In this document: piece after piece, positions 46,670 through 56,055 of the stretch
Layout of the letters: the number at the start of each line of letters is the position of its first letter
Numbering within the stretch: the first letter of the stretch is position 1
Assembly (NCBI RefSeq): GCF_006438965.1
Contig: NZ_RCZM01000005.1
Span: forward strand, 423,955 to 487,954
DNA: 64,000 nt
Direction: 5' to 3'
DNA from: Pedococcus bigeumensis
GTDB taxonomy: Bacteria; Actinomycetota; Actinomycetes; Actinomycetales; Dermatophilaceae
The notes under the pieces: generated by a model
Told to the model about the DNA's origin: nothing
Seen by the model: only the letters and a program-made list of their open reading frames with translations
Database searches by the model: none
Position numbers and translations under genes: made by a program

Positions 46670-48568
46670 CTAGAGCGCGACCGTGGCCCCCATCGCGACG
46701 GTCCGGTCCTCGGGGAGGCGGAAGTACTCGGTGGGCGACGCGGCGTTGTGGGCCAGGCCGAGGAAGATCCGCTTGCGCCAGGTCGTCATGCCGGGGGCGC
46801 TCCCGCGCTGCAGGCTGATCCTCGACAGGAAGTAGTAGGCCTCGCCGGGGTCGACGTCGATGAGGCCCTGGGCTCGGGCGAGGGCCAGGGCGGCCGGCAC
46901 GTCCTGGTCCTCCTGGAAGCCGAAGTTCAACGTGAGGTGGGTGATCGCGTCGTATGGATCGCCGAGGTGGTCCAGCTCGACGCGATCCTCGTCCGCGATG
47001 TGCGGCACGTTGGCCGAGACGGTCGAGACGATCAGCACCGTCTCGTGGATCACGTGGTTGAACATGGCGTTCTCGCGCAGGGCCAGTGGCGTCGTCGTCT
47101 TGTCCGGGTGCAGGAAGACCGCGGTCCCGGGCACCTGGGTCACCGGATCGGTGTGCAACCAGTCGATGAACGGCGCCAACGGGCCTTCCATGGCGGTCCG
47201 TCGCTCGGTGACCATGGTGCGGCCCCGCTGCCAGGTGAGCATGACCGTGGCCACGACCAGGGCAATGAGCAGGGGGAGCCAACCGCCATGGGCCACCTTG
47301 GTGAGGTTGGCCGCGAAGTACGTGAGCTCGAGGACGGCGAGGGGGACCCCGATGAGGGCCAGCTGCCACCGCTTCCAGCCCCAGGCCGACTCGGCGAGGA
47401 TGAGGAACAGCGTGGTGGTGATGAGGAACGTCCCCGTCACGGCGAGGCCGTAGGCCGTGGCCAACCGCTCGGACGAGCGGAACGTCACGAGCAGCACGAT
47501 CACGCCGGCGAACAGGGACCAGTTGACGGCCGGCACGTAGATCTGGCCCCGCTCGTGGACCGAGGTGTGCCGCACCGTGAGACGGGGCAGGTAGCCCAGC
47601 CGCTCGGCCTGGCGCGACACCGAGTAGGCGCCCGAGATCACGGCCTGCGAGGCAATGACCGTCGCCAGGGTCGCAAGCACCACCAGCGGGATCCGCGCCC
47701 AGTCCGGGGCGAGCAGGAAGAACGGGCTGCGGGCCGCCGCCGGGTCGTCGAGCAGCAGCGCGCCCTGGCCGAGGTAGTTGAGGGTCAGGCAGGGGAACAC
47801 GACGATGAACCAGGCGCGGCGGATGGGTGACCTGCCGAAGTGCCCCATGTCCGCGTAGAGCGCCTCGGCACCGGTGATCGACAGGACGACGGCACCCATC
47901 GCGACGAAGGCGATGTAGGGGTGCTCGACGAAGAACAGCACGGCGTAGGAGGGCGAGAGCCCCTTGAGGATGGCCGGGTCGCGGACCACCTGACCCAGCC
48001 CGAGCACGCCGAGGACCGCGAACCAGAGCACCATGACCGGCCCGAAGAACCGCCCGACCAGGTGCGTCCCGTACCGCTGGACGACGAACAGGACGGTGAT
48101 GATCACGGCACCGAGCGGCACGACGAGGTGGTCGAGTCCAGGTGCCGGGACCGAGAGGCCCTCGATGGCGGACATCACGGAGATGGCCGGGGTGATGACG
48201 CTGTCACCGTAGAAGAGCGATGCCCCGAGAACCCCGAGGACCATGACGAGGGCATAGCGCTTCCCGTTGGTGCGCACCGCGTTGCGCGACAGCGCCGCGA
48301 GGGCCATGACGCCGCCCTCACCGTCGTTGTCGGCTCGCAGGATGAACATGACGTACTTGACCGAGACGACCACCGCGATCGACCAGAAGACCAGCGAGAT
48401 GACGCCGTAGACGTCCCCCGGGGTGGTCTTGACCATGTTGTGGTCGATGGAGAAGACGGTCTGGATCGCGTAGAGCGGGCTGGTCCCGATGTCACCGAAG
48501 ACGACTCCGAGGGCGCCGACAGCGAGGGGGAGCCAGCCCTTACGGCCCGCAGAGTGGGTGCTGGTCAC
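46670..48568 (-). CDS. kup: Low-affinity K+ transporter Kup
   Basis: 632 residues from GTG at 48568 (GGAGG 10 nt upstream; the frame extends further without support). Kup signature GVVFGDIGTSPLYAIQT near the N-terminus, about 12 helices, then the cytoplasmic C-terminal domain. Import of K+ with H+. No c-di-AMP riboswitch is visible in the 85-nt divergent gap to the aminotransferase gene. Confidence 0.95.
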   Translation of the reverse strand: MTSTHSAGRKGWLPLAVGALGVVFGDIGTSPLYAIQTVFSIDHNMVKTTPGDVYGVISLVFWSIAVVVSVKYVMFILRADNDGEGGVMALAALSRNAVRTNGKRYALVMVLGVLGASLFYGDSVITPAISVMSAIEGLSVPAPGLDHLVVPLGAVIITVLFVVQRYGTHLVGRFFGPVMVLWFAVLGVLGLGQVVRDPAILKGLSPSYAVLFFVEHPYIAFVAMGAVVLSITGAEALYADMGHFGRSPIRRAWFIVVFPCLTLNYLGQGALLLDDPAAARSPFFLLAPDWARIPLVVLATLATVIASQAVISGAYSVSRQAERLGYLPRLTVRHTSVHERGQIYVPAVNWSLFAGVIVLLVTFRSSERLATAYGLAVTGTFLITTTLFLILAESAWGWKRWQLALIGVPLAVLELTYFAANLTKVAHGGWLPLLIALVVATVMLTWQRGRTMVTERRTAMEGPLAPFIDWLHTDPVTQVPGTAVFLHPDKTTTPLALRENAMFNHVIHETVLIVSTVSANVPHIADEDRVELDHLGDPYDAITHLTLNFGFQEDQDVPAALALARAQGLIDVDPGEAYYFLSRISLQRGSAPGMTTWRKRIFLGLAHNAASPTEYFRLPEDRTVAMGATVAL

Positions 48569-48653
48569 GAGAGCCGATCCTCCCACGTCCCGGGGCGTGG
48601 GACGCGCGCGTGGCGGCGGGCACGCGGCACACCTCGCCTGAGAGACTGCACCC

Positions 48654-49883
48654 GTGCGCCGAATCACTCAGTCCCGCAAGCTGCACCAGGTCCGCTACGA
48701 CGTGCGCGGGCCCATCCTCGAGGAGGCACAGCGCCTCGAGGCCGAGGGACACAAGATCCTCAAGCTCAACATCGGCAACCCGGCGCCGTTCGGCTTCGAG
48801 GCACCCCAGGCGATCCTGCAGGACATGGTCCACCACCTGCCCAACTCGCAGGGCTACAGCGACTCGCGCGGCATCTACTCCGCCCGGACCGCCGTCGCGC
48901 ACTACTACCAGTCGCGCGGGCTGACCGACACGCACGTCGACGACGTCTACATCGGCAACGGTGTCTCCGAGCTGATCTCGATGGTGCTCACGGCGTTCGT
49001 CGACGACGGCAACGAGATCCTCATCCCGGCCCCGGACTACCCGCTGTGGACCGGTGCCGTGACCCTGGCCGGCGGGACACCCGTCCACTACCGCTGCGAC
49101 GAGTCCAACGGCTGGAACCCGGACCTCGCCGACATCGAGTCCAAGATCACCGAGAACACCCACGCCCTGGTCGTCATCAACCCCAACAACCCGACCGGTG
49201 CCGTCTACAGCGACGCGATCGTGCGCGGCATGGCCGACATCGCCCGGCGGCACAACCTGGTCCTGATGTCCGACGAGATCTACGAGAAGATCCTGTTCGC
49301 CGACGACGTCATCCAGCCGGTGCACCACCACACCGCGACCTTCGCCGGCGACGACGTGCTCTGCCTGACCTTCAGTGGGCTGTCCAAGGCCTACCGGGTC
49401 TGCGGCTACCGCGCCGGCTGGGTCATGGTGTCCGGACCGAAGGACCTCGCGGCGGACTTCCTCGAGGGGCTGACCCTGCTGGCCAACATGCGGATGTGTG
49501 CCAACGTCCCGGGCCAGCACGCGATCCAGACCGCGCTCGGCGGCTACCAGTCGATCGAGGAGTACATCCACCCCGGTGGCCGGTTCTACGAGCAGAGCAA
49601 GACCGCGTGGCGGCTGCTCAACGAGATCCCGGGCGTCAGCTGTGTCGAGCCGCACGGTGCCCTCTACTGCTTCCCACGCCTGGACCCGGAGGTCTACCCG
49701 ATCGGGGACGACCAGGAGTTCGTCATCGAGCTGCTGCGGGCCAAGAAGATCCTCGTCACCCACGGCACCGGCTTCAACTGGTTCGAGCCAGACCACTTCC
49801 GGCTCGTGACGCTGCCCGACATCGAGGTCCTCACCGAGGCGATCGGGCGGATCGCGGACTTCCTGGAGACCAAGCGCGCCTGA
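48654..49883 (+). CDS. Alanine-type pyridoxal-phosphate aminotransferase (AlaA/AlaT-like)
   Basis: 409 residues, class I/II aminotransferase. Conserved: INPNNPTGAVYS (175-186), SDEIYEK (206-212), Schiff-base Lys245 in SGLSKAYRVCGYRAGW. The sequence matches the glutamate-pyruvate transaminase AlaA group (SQGYSDSRGIYSAR). GAGACT lies 6 nt before the GTG start, so it is probably leaderless. It is coupled to crcB by TGATG, an odd pairing of amino-acid metabolism with fluoride export. Confidence 0.92.
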   Translation: MRRITQSRKLHQVRYDVRGPILEEAQRLEAEGHKILKLNIGNPAPFGFEAPQAILQDMVHHLPNSQGYSDSRGIYSARTAVAHYYQSRGLTDTHVDDVYIGNGVSELISMVLTAFVDDGNEILIPAPDYPLWTGAVTLAGGTPVHYRCDESNGWNPDLADIESKITENTHALVVINPNNPTGAVYSDAIVRGMADIARRHNLVLMSDEIYEKILFADDVIQPVHHHTATFAGDDVLCLTFSGLSKAYRVCGYRAGWVMVSGPKDLAADFLEGLTLLANMRMCANVPGQHAIQTALGGYQSIEEYIHPGGRFYEQSKTAWRLLNEIPGVSCVEPHGALYCFPRLDPEVYPIGDDQEFVIELLRAKKILVTHGTGFNWFEPDHFRLVTLPDIEVLTEAIGRIADFLETKRA

Positions 49884-50308
49884 TGCGCGTCGTCCGGGCG
49901 GGTGACGCTGGGCTGCTCGGGGCTGTCGCCGCGGGCGGCGTGCTGGGTTCCCTCGGCCGGTATGCCGTGGGGCTGGCCCTGCCGCACCCGGCTGGGTCGT
50001 TCGTGTGGTCGACCTTCGTCGTCAACGTGACGGGGTCGTTCGCGATGGGGGTGCTGGTGGTCTGGGTGCTGTCGATGGCGGCGCCCCACCCCTGGCTGCG
50101 ACCGTTCCTCGGAGTGGGCGTGCTGGGCGGCTGGACCACCTTCTCGTCGTACGCCCTGGACCTCCACACGATGGTGCAGGCGGGGCACGGACTGGTCGCC
50201 GCGGCATACCTCCTGGGGTCGTTGGTCGTGGGGCTGGTGGCGGTGGGGCTGGGCATCAGCCTCGGCGAGCGCGCCTTCGGGAGGCGACCGTGGGTGGCTC
50301 GTCGATGA
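49883..50308 (+). CDS. crcB: Fluoride channel FluC/CrcB, first subunit
   Basis: 141 residues, four helices. Motifs: GSLGRYAVG, NVTGSFAMG and GWTTFSSYALD with the TFS fluoride-pathway triplet. Passive F- efflux. Paired with the next gene (ATGA overlap); in Actinobacteria two unequal FluC proteins assemble as an antiparallel heterodimer. Confidence 0.94.
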   Translation: MRVVRAGDAGLLGAVAAGGVLGSLGRYAVGLALPHPAGSFVWSTFVVNVTGSFAMGVLVVWVLSMAAPHPWLRPFLGVGVLGGWTTFSSYALDLHTMVQAGHGLVAAAYLLGSLVVGLVAVGLGISLGERAFGRRPWVARR

Positions 50309-50673
50309 GCGTCTCGTCGGTGCTGCTCGTCGCGGTGGGGGCGGCGCTGGGAGCTCCCCTGCGCTTCGTCATCGACCGGTGGGCGCGCGAGCACACCCGG
50401 GCCGGGACGATCCTCGGGACGCTCGTCGTCAACGTCGTGGGGTCGTTCGTGCTGGGTCTCGTCGCAGGGGTCCCACATCCGGCCAGCTGGCTGATGCCGT
50501 TGGTGGGCATAGGTTTCTGCGGCGCGCTGACGACGTTCTCCACGCTGGCCTTCGAGGCGTGGGTGTTCCTGGAGGAGCGGGCGTGGAAACCCTTTGCTGC
50601 CAACCTGATCCTGACCCTCGGCCTGGGCCTTCCGGCCGTCTGGCTCGGCTACCTGCTCACGGCGCATGCCTAG
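50305..50673 (+). CDS. crcB: Fluoride channel FluC/CrcB, second subunit
   Basis: 122 residues from ATG at 50305. Motifs GAPLRFVID, NVVGSFVLG and GALTTFSTLAFE. Opposite topology partner of the preceding subunit. The stop is followed by a short tandem CTAGCCAC repeat and then a 24-bp hairpin. Confidence 0.94.
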   Translation: MSVSSVLLVAVGAALGAPLRFVIDRWAREHTRAGTILGTLVVNVVGSFVLGLVAGVPHPASWLMPLVGIGFCGALTTFSTLAFEAWVFLEERAWKPFAANLILTLGLGLPAVWLGYLLTAHA

Positions 50674-50690
50674 CCACCTAGCCACCTAGC

Positions 50691-50756
50691 CAGTCGAGTG
50701 GCCACGACACGCTGGGGACGTCGGGCGCACGTCAGCGTGTCGTGGCCACTCGACTG
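50691..50756. terminator. 24-bp perfect hairpin between crcB and the DUF559-like gene
   Basis: The 24-bp arms, beginning CAGTCGAGTGGCCACGACAC, pair perfectly around an 18-nt loop. The right arm recurs almost unchanged at 51820-51841. The hairpin ends two convergent genes. Confidence 0.8.
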
Positions 50757-50760
50757 AGGA

Positions 50761-51723
50761 TCAGCGGATCTCCAAGCCCGCAGGGTCGAGGTCGAGCGCT
50801 CGGGCGAACCTGCGCAGGCACGCGATCCGGCGCCCCGGTTGGTAGACGTCCGCGGCATAGATCTCGAGAACGGTCCAGTCCTCGTCGTCGGCCACTGCCC
50901 TGCGGTCCGCGTCGTAGCTGCGCTGTCGGATCGATGCATGGTCGCGGCCCTGGTACTCCCCGACCACGCGCTGGGCCTCCCACACGAGGTCTCCTTCCAG
51001 CAGCCACTGTCCATCGCGTCCGTGCACATCCCGGTTCACCATCGGCTCCGGGAAACCAGCACGAACGAACATCAAGCGCGCCCTGGTCTCCATCGGCGAA
51101 CGCACGGGCGCCCGGACGAGCTCGAGCGCCGACCCCAGCACCACACCACCGCGGGGCCGCACCCGGCGCGACAGTGCCTGCCGCAACAGAACCGGCCCGA
51201 TTGACCAGTCGGGCAGGTCTGACCCCGGATCGGGCGGCCCAGCGAGCCGGGTGGCGACCTCATCCCCCACTACGACGAGGTCATCTCTGAAGAGGCCTCG
51301 ATCGAGCACCTCACCAAGGTCGACCCACGTATCCACGAGACCAGTGAGCGGAAGCCCGAGTCGGATGGCCGTCCCCCGAGCCTCGAGTCCTCGGTGGCCG
51401 TTGCAGCCCGTCCTGCGGATCCGGTTGCGGTGCGTGACGCGGAGGACGTCCAGCTCGGTCTGAGCGGCGACCACGTCAGGCAGGGCCAGGCCCCACAGCT
51501 GAGCGGCGGTGACGTGGCTGAACGCGATGTCGTCAGGCAGGGCCGCGCGAAACGCGGTCGCTCGGGCGAAGACGTCCTCGACGGGAGCCGCGGACCGGAC
51601 CGACCTCGTGGGAATGTGCAACGCCGCGTCGCGCAGCCGCCACTGCGGCACCCCCGCTCCACGCGCCACGTCGAGGGTGAACGGGCCGGTGAGGAGATCG
51701 GCTGGCAGCCAGCGCAGGGACAT
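50761..51723 (-). CDS. AbiEi-antitoxin-like / DUF559 endonuclease-fold protein
   Basis: 320 residues from ATG at 51723, chosen because CACAGT sits exactly 6 nt upstream, the spacing seen in many leaderless genes here; the frame extends 11 codons further. The N-terminal part resembles the winged-helix AbiEi antitoxin segment (VPQWRLRDAALHIPTRSV), and the C-terminal third the Vsr-like DUF559 domain (SPMETRARLMFVRAGFPEP, EYQGRDHASIRQRSYDADRR). Acidic residues of the nuclease-like core are partly kept. Such proteins are common in Actinobacteria, of unknown function. No toxin gene is adjacent, and both flanks carry related hairpins. Confidence 0.65.
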   Translation of the reverse strand: MSLRWLPADLLTGPFTLDVARGAGVPQWRLRDAALHIPTRSVRSAAPVEDVFARATAFRAALPDDIAFSHVTAAQLWGLALPDVVAAQTELDVLRVTHRNRIRRTGCNGHRGLEARGTAIRLGLPLTGLVDTWVDLGEVLDRGLFRDDLVVVGDEVATRLAGPPDPGSDLPDWSIGPVLLRQALSRRVRPRGGVVLGSALELVRAPVRSPMETRARLMFVRAGFPEPMVNRDVHGRDGQWLLEGDLVWEAQRVVGEYQGRDHASIRQRSYDADRRAVADDEDWTVLEIYAADVYQPGRRIACLRRFARALDLDPAGLEIR

Positions 51724-51786
51724 CGGTCCACTGTGGTGCGCGGGCCGATGCGACATTCGGGACTGTCCACAGGCAGCCAGACGAAC

Positions 51787-51841
51787 GGCCGCGACACGCT
51801 GGGCGCGATGGCTTCGCGTCAGCGTGTCGTGGCCACTCGAC
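51787..51841. terminator. Second copy of the CAGCGTGTCGTGGCCACTCGAC hairpin family
   Basis: Right arm (51820-51841) is identical over 22 nt to that at 50733-50754; the left arm (51787-51801) pairs over 15 bp with one G-U. The loop is 18 nt, as in the first copy. It lies just after the MFS stop. Confidence 0.7.
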
Positions 51842-51855
51842 CGGGCGCCCGGTAG

Positions 51856-53400
51856 TCAGTGGGTGGGCGCACCCTCCGGCGGGGCGCTCATCGTGGCCGG
51901 CAGCTGGCGGGCCACCACGGCGGCCACGACCATCAGGCCCACGAGCACGGCGAGCGCGGCCTCCATCCCGGGCCGGAACATCTCCGCCGGCACCCGCGAG
52001 GCGTGCGCGTCGACCACGGAGAAGAACAGCGAACCCACGACCGCGACACCGGCAGCCCCGGCCAGCTGGCCGGTCGTGCTGAACAGACCCGAGGCCGAGC
52101 CTGCCTTCTCGACCGGCACGTCGGCCAGGGTGAACACCCCGATCGGCGACACCATCAGACCGAAGCCGGCGCCGGCCACGATGAACCCCGGCAGGAAGGA
52201 CCAGAGTGAGGTCGAGGCATCGGCCGAGTGGACGCTGATCCCGATGAGCACCGCGCCGACGGCCCAGGTCACCGCTCCGATCTGGAGCACCGTGCGGCCG
52301 ATCTTCGGCGCCAGCACCGCGACACCGAGCCCTGCGAAGACGGTCGTCGTCAGCGCGAAGGGCACACCGGCCAGTCCCGCCCGCAGCACCGACCAGCCGA
52401 GGCCCGCCTGCAGGTAGATCGTCTGGCACAGGAAGTAGGAGCCCATCGCCATGAACAGCAATGAGTTCATCGCCGAGCCTGCCGCGAACGCCCGACCCCG
52501 GTAGAGCGTCAGCGCCACCAGCGGCTCACGCCCAGCCCGCTCGGAGCGGACCTGCGACCGGGCGAAGAAGCCGAGCACCACGAAACCGGCAGCCATCGCG
52601 GCATACACCCAGACCGGCCAGCCAAGCTCGCGTCCCATCGTCAGCGGGTAGAGGATCGCGAGCAGACCCACCGCGAGCACGCTGACCGAGCCGAGGTCGA
52701 TCCGCGGGCGCTGTGCCGCAATGGATTCCGGCACCCACCGCAGGGCGGCCAGGATCGCCAGCACACCGAACGGGACGTTGACGAGGAAGATCGAGCGCCA
52801 CCCGAGGCCACCGAGGTCGGCCTCGGTCAGCAGGGCGCCGATGACCGGGCCGAGCACCGCCGACAGCCCGGCGAGACCGGTGAACAGTCCCATCGCCTTG
52901 GCCCGCTCGTGCGGTGCGTACATCACCTGCAGGCTGGACAGCACCTGCGGGATCATCGCCGCGGCGGCGAAACCCTGGAGCGCGCGGAAGCCCACGAGTG
53001 TCTCGGCGTTCGGCGCGAACCCGCAGGCCGCCGACATCAGCGTGAACCCTACGAGCCCGAAGACGAAGACCCGCTTGCGGCCGAACAGGTCACCGAGCCG
53101 CGAGCCGGTGACCAGGCCGACGGCGAACGCCAGCGGGTAGGCCGCAACCATCCACTGGAGCTGCGCGGCACTGGCGCGCAGGCCGGTTTCGATGGTCGGC
53201 AGCGCGACGTTGACGATGGTCGTGTCGAGCAGCTCCATCGTCGACGCGAGGAACAGGCTCATCAGGGCGATGGTCCGCGCCCGACCGACGGGCAGCGCAC
53301 TGCGCGCGATGACCACTTCCTCCTGCGGTGCGGGCTGGGTCTCGACCGGCGGGTATGCCGTGGGCTCCCCTTCGTGGGTGGCCTCGAGGGTGGTGGTCAT
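51856..53400 (-). CDS. MFS multidrug exporter, DHA2 14-helix type
   Basis: 514 residues. Helix-1 LLDTTIVNVALPTIETGL, motif A SRLGDLFGRKRVF, motif C-like GPVIGALLTEADL. AAGGA lies close before the ATG. Divergent from the WYL regulator gene across 97 nt containing TAGCGT on its strand, so the regulator may control it. Followed by the repeated hairpin. Confidence 0.92.
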   Translation of the reverse strand: MTTTLEATHEGEPTAYPPVETQPAPQEEVVIARSALPVGRARTIALMSLFLASTMELLDTTIVNVALPTIETGLRASAAQLQWMVAAYPLAFAVGLVTGSRLGDLFGRKRVFVFGLVGFTLMSAACGFAPNAETLVGFRALQGFAAAAMIPQVLSSLQVMYAPHERAKAMGLFTGLAGLSAVLGPVIGALLTEADLGGLGWRSIFLVNVPFGVLAILAALRWVPESIAAQRPRIDLGSVSVLAVGLLAILYPLTMGRELGWPVWVYAAMAAGFVVLGFFARSQVRSERAGREPLVALTLYRGRAFAAGSAMNSLLFMAMGSYFLCQTIYLQAGLGWSVLRAGLAGVPFALTTTVFAGLGVAVLAPKIGRTVLQIGAVTWAVGAVLIGISVHSADASTSLWSFLPGFIVAGAGFGLMVSPIGVFTLADVPVEKAGSASGLFSTTGQLAGAAGVAVVGSLFFSVVDAHASRVPAEMFRPGMEAALAVLVGLMVVAAVVARQLPATMSAPPEGAPTH

Positions 53401-53497
53401 GTCCTTCTCCTGACGCTGGTTCGGGATCTCCTGTCACCAACCACGCTAGGAGGGCTTCCGGTCACTTTCTGTCCGCTTTATGGTGCACTCTGGACCC

Positions 53498-54475
53498 ATG
53501 GCCAACACCAGCTCACGGACCCTGCGCCTGCTCTCCCTGCTCCAGACCCACCGGTTCTGGGGTGGCCCGGAGCTGGCCGACCGCCTCGAGGTCTCCGAAC
53601 GCACGCTGCGCCGCGACGTCGAGCGACTGCGCGAGCTCGGCTATCCCGTCGACTCGGTGCGTGGTGTCGAGGGCGGCTACCAGCTGGGCGCCGGCGCCAC
53701 GATGCCGCCGCTGACGGTGGACGAGGACGAGGCGATCGCCATGGTGGTGGCGCTCAACGGCGCCGCCCAGCTGACGTCCGGCGCGTTGTCGGAGGCGTCG
53801 GTCAGCGCCCTGTCCAAGGTCGTCCAGGTGCTGCCACCCAAGCTGCGCCGCCGGGCCGAGGCGTTGCGCGCAGTCACCGACGACTCGCCGTTCTCCGAGG
53901 CTCCGGCGGTCCACGCCGAAGTCCTCGCCGCAGTGGCCCAGGCGACGCGTGACTGCGAGCGCATCCGGTTCACCTACCGCGCCCGCGGCGGGCAGGTCGC
54001 CGGTGAGGACGTCCGGCGTCACGTCGAGCCGCACCGCCTGGTCACGGTCGGACGGCGCTGGTACCTGCTGGGCTACGACCTGGACCGGCAGGACTGGCGC
54101 TCGTTCCGGCTGGACCGCCTCACCGAGCCGTTCGGGACCCGGTCACGCTTCCGGGCGCGCGAGGTCCCGGGAGGTGACGCGGCGGCATACGTGCGGAAAG
54201 GCCTGTCCCGCAACGAGACCCGTGCGGTCGTTCGCGCCCTGGTGCAGGCGCCCGCGGCCGACGTCGAGCCTCGCACCGGCCGCTGGGCGACGGTGACATC
54301 TGTGGACGACCACACCTGCCGGGTCGAGATGGATGCCGTGAACCCGCAGTGGGCTGCCTTCGGGCTCGGCGTCCTGGAGGCCCCGTTCACCCTCGAGGTG
54401 GCGACTCCCGAGCTCCGGGCTGCGCTCGCCCAGTGGGCGTCACGCTTCACCGCGGCGCTCGAACCCGCCGAATGA
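53498..54475 (+). CDS. WYL-domain transcriptional regulator (DeoR-type HTH)
   Basis: 325 residues from ATG at 53498. HTH_11 (WGGPELADRLEVSERTLRRDVERLRELG), WYL domain (IRFTYRARGG, RHVEPHRLVTVGRRWYLLGYD) and a C-terminal WCX segment. CACTCT lies 6 nt upstream, so it is probably leaderless. Divergent from the MFS gene and followed by a VOC gene. Confidence 0.93.
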   Translation: MANTSSRTLRLLSLLQTHRFWGGPELADRLEVSERTLRRDVERLRELGYPVDSVRGVEGGYQLGAGATMPPLTVDEDEAIAMVVALNGAAQLTSGALSEASVSALSKVVQVLPPKLRRRAEALRAVTDDSPFSEAPAVHAEVLAAVAQATRDCERIRFTYRARGGQVAGEDVRRHVEPHRLVTVGRRWYLLGYDLDRQDWRSFRLDRLTEPFGTRSRFRAREVPGGDAAAYVRKGLSRNETRAVVRALVQAPAADVEPRTGRWATVTSVDDHTCRVEMDAVNPQWAAFGLGVLEAPFTLEVATPELRAALAQWASRFTAALEPAE

Positions 54476-54529
54476 CCGGGCGCGCCTGACGATCAGCGGG
54501 TGACAGACCCTGGTGGAAGACTCCGCGCC

Positions 54530-54985
54530 ATGACGCCCACCTGGCAGCTCGCCGTCGACTGTTCCGACTCCGCCCGGCTCGTGGCCTTCTGGTGCGAGGC
54601 CCTGGGCTACGTCCCCGAGCCGGCCCCGGAGGGCTGGGACTCGTGGCTCGCCTACTGGCGTGCCGCCGGCATACCCGAGGATGAGCTCGAAGGCGCCGAC
54701 GAAGGCAGCGGCGCCATCATCGACCCCGACGGCGTGCGACCGCGCATCTGGTTCCAGGAAGTGCCCGAAGCCAAGAGCGGGAAGAACCGCCTCCACCTGG
54801 ACATCCGGCACACGCCGGGTCGCGAGGCGATGCCGTATGCCGAGCGCAAGGCGAGCGTGGACGCGGAGGTGGAGCGGTTGGTCGCCCTCGGTGCGACGGT
54901 GGCCTACGTCAACGCGCCGGAGGGTGCCGACCACTACGCCATGACGTTGCGGGACCCCGAGGGCAACGAGTTCTGCGTGGTGTGA
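54530..54985 (+). CDS. VOC-superfamily (glyoxalase-like) protein
   Basis: 151 residues. N-terminal AVDCSDSARLVAFWCEALGY, NRLHLDIRH, and terminal LRDPEGNEFCVV. AAGACT is 7 nt before the ATG. One of three VOC genes in the window; the same fold recurs next to a regulator gene here and near 21.4-23.1 kb. Substrate unknown. Confidence 0.84.
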   Translation: MTPTWQLAVDCSDSARLVAFWCEALGYVPEPAPEGWDSWLAYWRAAGIPEDELEGADEGSGAIIDPDGVRPRIWFQEVPEAKSGKNRLHLDIRHTPGREAMPYAERKASVDAEVERLVALGATVAYVNAPEGADHYAMTLRDPEGNEFCVV

Positions 54986-55019
54986 CGGCCGGCCCGCAGC
55001 CGCCTGAGAGGCTGGCCCC

Positions 55020-56024
55020 GTGCTGACCACGAACGACATCGCCAAGTGCGAGAGCTGGTTCGACGACCACGGGCTGCCCTACTTCGTCGAGTCCGGCCAC
55101 GAGACGATCCAGCGTGCCCTGGCCCCGCGCGTGATCGGGCTGTGGGCGCTCATCGCCCTCATCCCGGCCGTCGTCGTCACCGTCGTCACGCTCAACCTCG
55201 GCGCCGCCGCCGGTGCGGCCGTGGCCATGGGTCTCGTCGTCGCGGCCGCCATCGCGCTGGGGCGCGCGATCCGGGTCTTCCGGGTCGGTCGGATCGGCCG
55301 CTGGGCCCTGGCCCACGCCTGGGAGAACCGGTCGCTGATCGGACCTCTCGCAACCCGGGCGCTGCCGTTCCTGTTGCTGTTCATCACCTTCCTGTTCATC
55401 AACACCGAGGTGTGGCAGGTCTCTGCGGCCTTGCCCCCGCCCCTGCTGTGGGCCTGCGTCGGCATCTTCGCGCTGCTGGCCGTCGCCTTCCTCGCGCCCT
55501 CGTTCGCCAGCGAGATCGAGTGCGTCGGCGTCGAGGTGGAAGGTGAGCAGCTCGTGGCCACCTGCAAGGGCACTCCTGTCGCGTCCGCAGCCCGCGAGAT
55601 CCTCGCCGAGCCCCACCTCGCGACCGAGGTGGCCGGCATCCGGCTGCCGAAGCTCCAGCGACGCAACCTCATGCTGATGCTCTTCATCGCGCAGGCGATC
55701 CAGATGCTGTCGCTGGTCGTGATCGTCTTCGGCTTCTTCGTGGTGTTCGGGTCGATCGCCATCCGACCCAGCGTCATCACCACCTGGGTGGGGGCTCCGC
55801 CGCACTACACGGGCCCCCTGCACCTGATCTCGGACGAGCTGTTCTCCGTGGCGGTCTTCCTGTCGGCGTTCGCCGGTCTCTACTTCACCGTCCAGGCCGT
55901 GATCGACCAGAACTACCGGCGCGAGTTCTTCAGCCGGATCCAGGACGACCTGCAACGCGCGATCGGTGTTCGCAAGGTCTACGTGGCACTGCGCGCCCAC
56001 CTCGCCACGACGCGAGCCGACTAA
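55020..56024 (+). CDS. Polytopic membrane protein, unknown function
   Basis: 334 residues, about six to seven helices in three blocks (around 38-80, 110-165, 225-300). A soluble N-terminus starts MLTTNDIAKCESWFDDHGLPYF, and a C-terminal amphipathic RVYVALRAHL-like helix follows. GAGGCT lies 6 nt before the GTG. No known family recognised. Positioned between a VOC gene and a two-helix protein gene. Confidence 0.7.
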   Translation: MLTTNDIAKCESWFDDHGLPYFVESGHETIQRALAPRVIGLWALIALIPAVVVTVVTLNLGAAAGAAVAMGLVVAAAIALGRAIRVFRVGRIGRWALAHAWENRSLIGPLATRALPFLLLFITFLFINTEVWQVSAALPPPLLWACVGIFALLAVAFLAPSFASEIECVGVEVEGEQLVATCKGTPVASAAREILAEPHLATEVAGIRLPKLQRRNLMLMLFIAQAIQMLSLVVIVFGFFVVFGSIAIRPSVITTWVGAPPHYTGPLHLISDELFSVAVFLSAFAGLYFTVQAVIDQNYRREFFSRIQDDLQRAIGVRKVYVALRAHLATTRAD

Positions 56025-56055
56025 CTCGGCAGCCACCACGACGTAGGCTCAGCGC

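Noticed and set aside
49840..49890. Fluoride riboswitch before crcB
   Set aside because: The start codon overlaps the preceding gene and no riboswitch-like fold is present.
46748..50308. Long plus-strand frames opposite kup
   Set aside because: Low-complexity, charged translation antisense to Kup; only the last part of the 47840-50308 frame (from 49883) is real, as crcB.
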